Made by a program: the position numbers and the translations under genes. Source: Planctomycetaceae bacterium (GTDB lineage: Bacteria > Planctomycetota > Planctomycetia > Pirellulales > Pirellulaceae). From it: a DNA stretch of 10,718 nucleotides. Location of the stretch: NCBI GenBank assembly GCA_002862265.1, contig PKCQ01000381.1, forward strand, positions 1 through 10,718. The letters run 5' to 3'. The notes beneath the pieces were generated by a model. The model searched no databases. It saw only the letters and a list, made by a program, of their open reading frames with translations, and had not been told where the DNA came from. This document shows, piece after piece, positions 7,285 through 10,718 of the stretch. How positions within the stretch are numbered: the first letter of the stretch is position 1; each line of letters opens with the position of its first letter.

Positions 7285-7959
7285 ATGTCAAAAAAAGCTC
7301 TAATCTTTGATGTTGGCGACATTCTCTATGACGCCTCAGTTTGGCGAAAGTGGCTAGCTCTAGAATTACATTCACGTGGGCTCGACGTCACCTACACTCG
7401 ACTCGTCGAAGCTTGGGAATCGCTGCTGGTTGATGTTTACAAGGGAAATGCAGAGTATTGGAGTCGCTTCCGAACCCTAATGCAACAATTTGCGTTGCCA
7501 GAGTCCGAATTGGATGAAATGGAAAAAACAGCTCGTCAAAAGGGAAGAGAGGTTCAAGTAGACCGAGTGCCCATGCCCCAAGTCCCTGAAACGCTCAGCA
7601 ATCTCTTCAGACGTGGCATTCGCTTATGCGCCTTGTCGGATACGGAAAGCGGCGAAGCGGGAATTCGGAAGACCCTCAACCAATTGGGAATCGAATCGTA
7701 TTTCCATGCTGTTGTCTCCTCTGCGGACATCGGGCACGCCAAGCCAGAACCAGCCGCTTTTGATTATGCCATTGAGAAGACAGGTCTACCAAAATTCGAC
7801 TGCGCCTTCGTGGCTCACGATATTGATGAGTTGCAAGGAGCCCAAGCACACGACTTGTACGCGATCGCCTACAATTATCACCCCGATGCGCCGGCGGACA
7901 TTTACATCAGTGATTTTTCCCAATTGGAAGACATCTGCCTCATGGAAAGCAGTTCTTGA
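7285..7959 (+). CDS. HAD-superfamily hydrolase (phosphatase-like)
   Basis: A 224-residue soluble HAD protein. Motif I is IFDVGDILYD with nucleophile Asp9. The second position of DxD is Gly11, as in the YihX-like FDxGxxL group. Motif II is Ser118 (CALSDTE), motif III is Lys153 (GHAKPEPAAFDYAI), and motif IV carries Asp179 and Asp181 (VAHDIDELQGAQA). Residues 13-90 form the helical cap of the C1 type. The frame is open further upstream to a TTG at 7210, but the ATG at 7285 puts motif I at the very N-terminus as usual, so I chose it. Placed directly after a NeuB-type synthase, it could dephosphorylate a nonulosonate 9-phosphate, as the HAD phosphatase of the Bacteroides KDN pathway does. That is inference; the substrate cannot be read from the sequence. 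Confidence 0.85.
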   Translation: MSKKALIFDVGDILYDASVWRKWLALELHSRGLDVTYTRLVEAWESLLVDVYKGNAEYWSRFRTLMQQFALPESELDEMEKTARQKGREVQVDRVPMPQVPETLSNLFRRGIRLCALSDTESGEAGIRKTLNQLGIESYFHAVVSSADIGHAKPEPAAFDYAIEKTGLPKFDCAFVAHDIDELQGAQAHDLYAIAYNYHPDAPADIYISDFSQLEDICLMESSS

Positions 7960-8053
7960 CGTGGATGCCCCTACAAAACTCTCCCGCCTTCATCGCAAAG
8001 ACAAGTAACGTCCACGTTGCGACACATTTCTTTGGAAAACAGAGCAAATTACC

Positions 8054-9043
8054 GTGGCCAGTCATAAAGTCGATAAGCTTATCGGTGCCGTCGTTGGGCT
8101 GGGCTCTATTGGCAACCGGCACATGTACAATTTGCTCAACCTTGGAATTAAAAAGCTCTATGTTGTTCGGCGACTTGGCTCGCCAAACAACCAGTTTCAC
8201 CCACCCGAAAACGTAATCGTTACCAGCACTCTTGAGAAAGCGATTGCCGAAGATGTAGTAGATTTTGTAGTCGTTTCCAATCCTTCCGCACTACACGCCG
8301 CAACTGCAACCGAAGCAATTCAAAATGGTTGCCATGTGCTGATCGAGAAACCCCTCGGCGGAAGTCTTGGAAGACAAGAAACAGAATTACTAGCGGCGGC
8401 TGAAAAAAGTCAAAGCGTCTGTGCGATGGCCTACTGCATGCGTTATCACTTGGCATACTTGACTGCCAAGAATTACGTCGACGACGGTAGGATCGGACGA
8501 GTTTTGTATGCCAAAGCTTGGTTTGAGGGCTACTTACCGGACTGGCATCCTTGGGAAGACTACAACAAGTCTTACGCGGCCCTAGTAGATCAAGGAGGCG
8601 GAGTCCTCCGAACCCTCGACCATGAACTAGACTTTATGAATTGGGTCTTGGGGCCCGCATTGAGGGCAACAGGAAAAGCGGTCAACACCGGAGGAATCGG
8701 AATTGAAGCTGATGACCTTGCGATGTATTCAATGGAACATCCGAATCAGGTGCATAGCCAAGTGACAGCTGCATTCTGCAGAAGACCACAATCACGTGGC
8801 TTTTGCTTTGTTGGCACAGCAGGGCAACTTCAGTTCGATTGGCAAACTGGCCTCCTAAAACTCACCCACAAGGATGGGGGAGAAAGTATCGTCGCTGAGG
8901 CAGGACAAACTGAGACAAATCAAATGTATGTCGACCTGATGCGAGACTTCTTACTCGATATTGTCGATACGACGCAAAAGAGGTCTGCTCCCTTAGAAGC
9001 CGGCCTGCATTCCCTTAGAATTATTGAACAGATCTCCGCCTAG
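8054..9043 (+). CDS. Gfo/Idh/MocA-family NAD(P)-dependent oxidoreductase
   Basis: A 329-residue dehydrogenase-like protein acting on a sugar or sugar derivative. The N-terminal Rossmann motif VVGLGSIGNRH is at residues 13-23. VVSNPSALH (73-81) and the EKP motif (98-100, HVLIEKPLGG) are the family landmarks that include the active-site lysine. The second domain has DQGGGVLRTLDHELDF (179-194) with the conserved His190. The only in-frame start after the upstream TAA (8006-8008) is GTG at 8054, which gives a normal N-terminus. The length is typical (about 330). A homologue of this family (PtmF) sits with an SDR (PtmA) in the Campylobacter flagellin-glycan locus that makes legionaminic acid, and here too an SDR follows, 10 bases after the stop. 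The exact reaction is unknown; UDP-sugar dehydrogenase or 3-oxidation roles in LPS clusters (WlbA-like) are alternatives. Confidence 0.88.
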   Translation: MASHKVDKLIGAVVGLGSIGNRHMYNLLNLGIKKLYVVRRLGSPNNQFHPPENVIVTSTLEKAIAEDVVDFVVVSNPSALHAATATEAIQNGCHVLIEKPLGGSLGRQETELLAAAEKSQSVCAMAYCMRYHLAYLTAKNYVDDGRIGRVLYAKAWFEGYLPDWHPWEDYNKSYAALVDQGGGVLRTLDHELDFMNWVLGPALRATGKAVNTGGIGIEADDLAMYSMEHPNQVHSQVTAAFCRRPQSRGFCFVGTAGQLQFDWQTGLLKLTHKDGGESIVAEAGQTETNQMYVDLMRDFLLDIVDTTQKRSAPLEAGLHSLRIIEQISA

Positions 9044-9053
9044 TCGAATTCCA

Positions 9054-9854
9054 ATGTCAAGCATAGTTAACAAGCTATTCCGGATGGATGGCAAAGTCGT
9101 AGTCGTAAATGGTGGCGCTGGACGAATCGGCAAACAGTTCTGCTTGGTCCTGGCCGATGCTGGAGCCAAAGTGGTGTTGCTCGATCTGGACGGAGCGAGA
9201 GCATCGGAAGTGGCTGCAGAGGTCTGCCACTCGTCCGGCGGTACAGTCTTGGCTATTGAGACCGATTCGACGAAGAAAGAGAGTCTTGAAGAAGCTCTAG
9301 AGAAGACGGTCGCAGAGTTTGGGACCGCCCCGTCTGGTCTCGTCAACTCAACGCAATTTCGAGGCACTGGCTTCTATGGCTCTGACCCAGCCGATCATCC
9401 AATTGAGGCATGGAATCAAGTCTTTGCGGTCAATGTTTCCGGCGTTCTTTTGAGTTGCCAGGTATTTGGCAAAGCAATGTTTGAAAGTGGTGGTAGCATT
9501 GTGAACGTTTCGAGCACCTATGGAATCGTGTCGGCCGACCCGCGCATCTATGGTGATTCCGGAGTGAATTCCCCCATTTCCTACGCGGGCAGCAAATCGG
9601 CCATCCTGAATATGACGCGGTACTTAGCCGTTCATTGGCGAGAAAAGAATATCCGCGTGAACACCCTGGTTCCCGGAGGTGTTTTCGACAATCAAGGCGA
9701 GGAGTTTGTCAAGAACTATTCCGCGCGAACACCACTTGGACGAATGGCAAACGCTGATGAATACCAGGGAGCAATCCTCTTTATGCTCTCCAGTGCATCG
9801 AGTTACATGACTGGCGCCACAGTCACGGTCGATGGTGGTTGGACGGCTTGGTAA
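9054..9854 (+). CDS. Short-chain dehydrogenase/reductase (PtmA-like context)
   Basis: A 266-residue classical SDR. The cofactor motif reads NGGAGRIG (19-26), followed by LLDLDG (42-47), which suggests NAD(H) because Asp ends strand 2. The NNAG position reads VNST (97-100). The catalytic set is Asn127 (VNVSG), Ser154 (NVSSTYG), Tyr177 and Lys181 (YAGSK). The spacing from Ser to Tyr is 23 residues, about ten longer than in typical SDRs, because of an insert around ADPRIYGDSGVNSP; a similar insert is seen in PtmA-type proteins. The end VDGGWTAW is the usual SDR C-terminus. Reading could begin at TTG 9024, but that overlaps the previous gene and adds a non-family N-terminus. ATG 9054, ten bases after the previous stop, is preferred. 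It likely acts on the same sugar precursor as the oxidoreductase before it. Confidence 0.88.
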   Translation: MSSIVNKLFRMDGKVVVVNGGAGRIGKQFCLVLADAGAKVVLLDLDGARASEVAAEVCHSSGGTVLAIETDSTKKESLEEALEKTVAEFGTAPSGLVNSTQFRGTGFYGSDPADHPIEAWNQVFAVNVSGVLLSCQVFGKAMFESGGSIVNVSSTYGIVSADPRIYGDSGVNSPISYAGSKSAILNMTRYLAVHWREKNIRVNTLVPGGVFDNQGEEFVKNYSARTPLGRMANADEYQGAILFMLSSASSYMTGATVTVDGGWTAW

Positions 9855-9920
9855 CTTCAACTTCTATTGATAGTTTCCAGGGCAGAGTTGTTACTAAAAA
9901 GACTTGAACTACTCCGTTCG

Positions 9921-10718
9921 ATGAATGCCAGTCATAACGAGTTGAGAAAACCTCACAACCTTCGAACCAGGGACGCGGTGCGTCATTCCCTTTTGCCAAT
10001 ATTGGGGCAGATTTTCAATCCAATTCTGGGAGCAGCATGTCCGCGACTTCTGCGAGAGGGAGACGCGAGGCTAATCCAACAAGCTCCGCAAGTAATAAAT
10101 GCCGTTAACAAATCGATGAAATCGATTGGCAAAACTAGCAATCCTCTGGACGTAATATTCCTCACAATGATTGGCGGCCATCGCTATATCTTTGCGACAG
10201 AAGTATTGCTTTCGCTCATTTTGCAAGCTCGAGGGCATCGCGTTCGCCATGTTGTCTGTGACCAACATTTACCTAGCTGCGAATCTAAGAAAAGCACTAA
10301 CACTGACAATTGGGACGCAACTTGTAGCAGTTGCTGGTCTTTGGGCCGTCACATTCAAGAGAGTTTTCATCTTCCTGTCCTGCCATTTTCAAGTTCGCAG
10401 AGTCAAGGTGCAGACTTGCCGAGCGATATGATATCCGAAATAGTAGAAGCTTCGCTACTAAAGTTCTTTATGGTGGGCCAGCTCGATGATTCATCATCAG
10501 TTCAGGCCCGCAGAGAATCATATCGCGAGGCAGCCTCCAAGTCACTCGCGCTCGGCAACTACTTGGTAGAGCACAAGCCAGATAGAGTCATCATGTCTCA
10601 TGGCATCTACACCACTTGGGGGCCTGCTCGTGAAGTATTGAATGCCGCAAATGTCCCCGTGTTGACTTACGGGAAAGGGAAGAAACGTTCCACCATCAAA
10701 TTCAATTGGAAAACCAGC
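9921..10718 (+). CDS. Surface-carbohydrate/capsule glycosyltransferase-like protein (3' partial)
   Basis: An open frame of 266 codons with no stop before the right edge, starting at the first ATG after the SDR stop in the same frame; 66 bases separate the two. Landmarks: DVIFLTMIGGHRYIFATEVLL (in two parts: DVIFLTMIGGHR at 77-88, then ATEVLLSLILQARGH at 92-106), VVCDQHLPSCE (111-121), CSSCW (135-139), and SHGIYTTWGPA (226-236) followed by VPVLTYGKGKK (245-255). These resemble the N-terminal Rossmann-like part of proteins annotated as surface carbohydrate biosynthesis or capsule glycosyltransferases with a GT-B-like fold. I recall the pattern but cannot name a precise family. Cys113, Cys120, Cys135 and Cys138 form C-x6-C...C-x2-C, possibly a metal site. 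Residues 1-75 are less conserved-looking, so a later start (ATG 10116 or 10167) is possible. Context supports a role in assembling the glycan made by the neighbouring genes. Confidence 0.78.
   Translation, partial: MNASHNELRKPHNLRTRDAVRHSLLPILGQIFNPILGAACPRLLREGDARLIQQAPQVINAVNKSMKSIGKTSNPLDVIFLTMIGGHRYIFATEVLLSLILQARGHRVRHVVCDQHLPSCESKKSTNTDNWDATCSSCWSLGRHIQESFHLPVLPFSSSQSQGADLPSDMISEIVEASLLKFFMVGQLDDSSSVQARRESYREAASKSLALGNYLVEHKPDRVIMSHGIYTTWGPAREVLNAANVPVLTYGKGKKRSTIKFNWKTS

Noticed and set aside
9024..9053. An SDR start at TTG 9024 overlapping the oxidoreductase.
   Set aside because: ATG 9054 lies ten bases after the preceding stop and gives a typical SDR N-terminus; the extension is only translation of the upstream gene in another frame.
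10171..10431. An 86-codon frame starting near the right end as a small gene.
   Set aside because: The frame starting at 9921 covers the same bases, is far longer and reads conserved-looking family motifs; the 86-codon frame is its shadow.

Overview
The window is a one-strand (+) gene block for cell-surface glycan synthesis. It holds ten protein-coding genes, the first cut at the left edge and the last cut at the right edge. I see no rRNA, tRNA, CRISPR array, transposase or phage gene. The most telling gene for taxonomy is a fused exosortase/EpsI-like protein of the planctomycete type (xrtU-like). That, the near absence of Shine-Dalgarno sequences and the roughly 50% GC content suggest a Pirellulales-like planctomycete. 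This is inference from one family and gene style; another exosortase-bearing group (Verrucomicrobia/Lentisphaerae type) is not excluded.

Left module (1-3520): a LegC/PglE-type sugar aminotransferase (5' end missing), a PglD/NeuD/LegH-type N-acetyltransferase overlapping it by ATGA, a LegB-type NDP-HexNAc 4,6-dehydratase, and a small PglC-like phosphoglycosyl transferase. In order of action these are dehydratase, aminotransferase, acetyltransferase and transferase to undecaprenyl phosphate. This is the logic of di-N-acetylbacillosamine formation and its loading on a lipid carrier. The exosortase (3540-5165) follows after 19 bases.

A gap of 250 bases separates this from the right module (5416-10718). 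It starts with a 591-residue fusion of an SpsF-like cytidylyltransferase and a NeuB-type nonulosonate synthase with a C-terminal SAF domain. Next come a HAD-family phosphatase-like protein, a Gfo/Idh/MocA oxidoreductase, an SDR oxidoreductase, and a large open frame that runs off the right edge. That last frame resembles surface-carbohydrate or capsule glycosyltransferase-like proteins and carries a C-x6-C...C-x2-C cysteine pattern.

The two modules can be read as one pathway. A 2,4-diacetamido-2,4,6-trideoxyhexose made on the left could be epimerised and hydrolysed by LegG/NeuC (not in this window), condensed with PEP by the NeuB domain and CMP-activated by the fused cytidylyltransferase domain, giving a legionaminic-acid-like nonulosonic acid. 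Alternatively, the left module supplies the first sugar of a lipid-linked glycan and the right module a second, decorating sugar. The exosortase would anchor or sort surface proteins that may carry or sit in this glycan layer.
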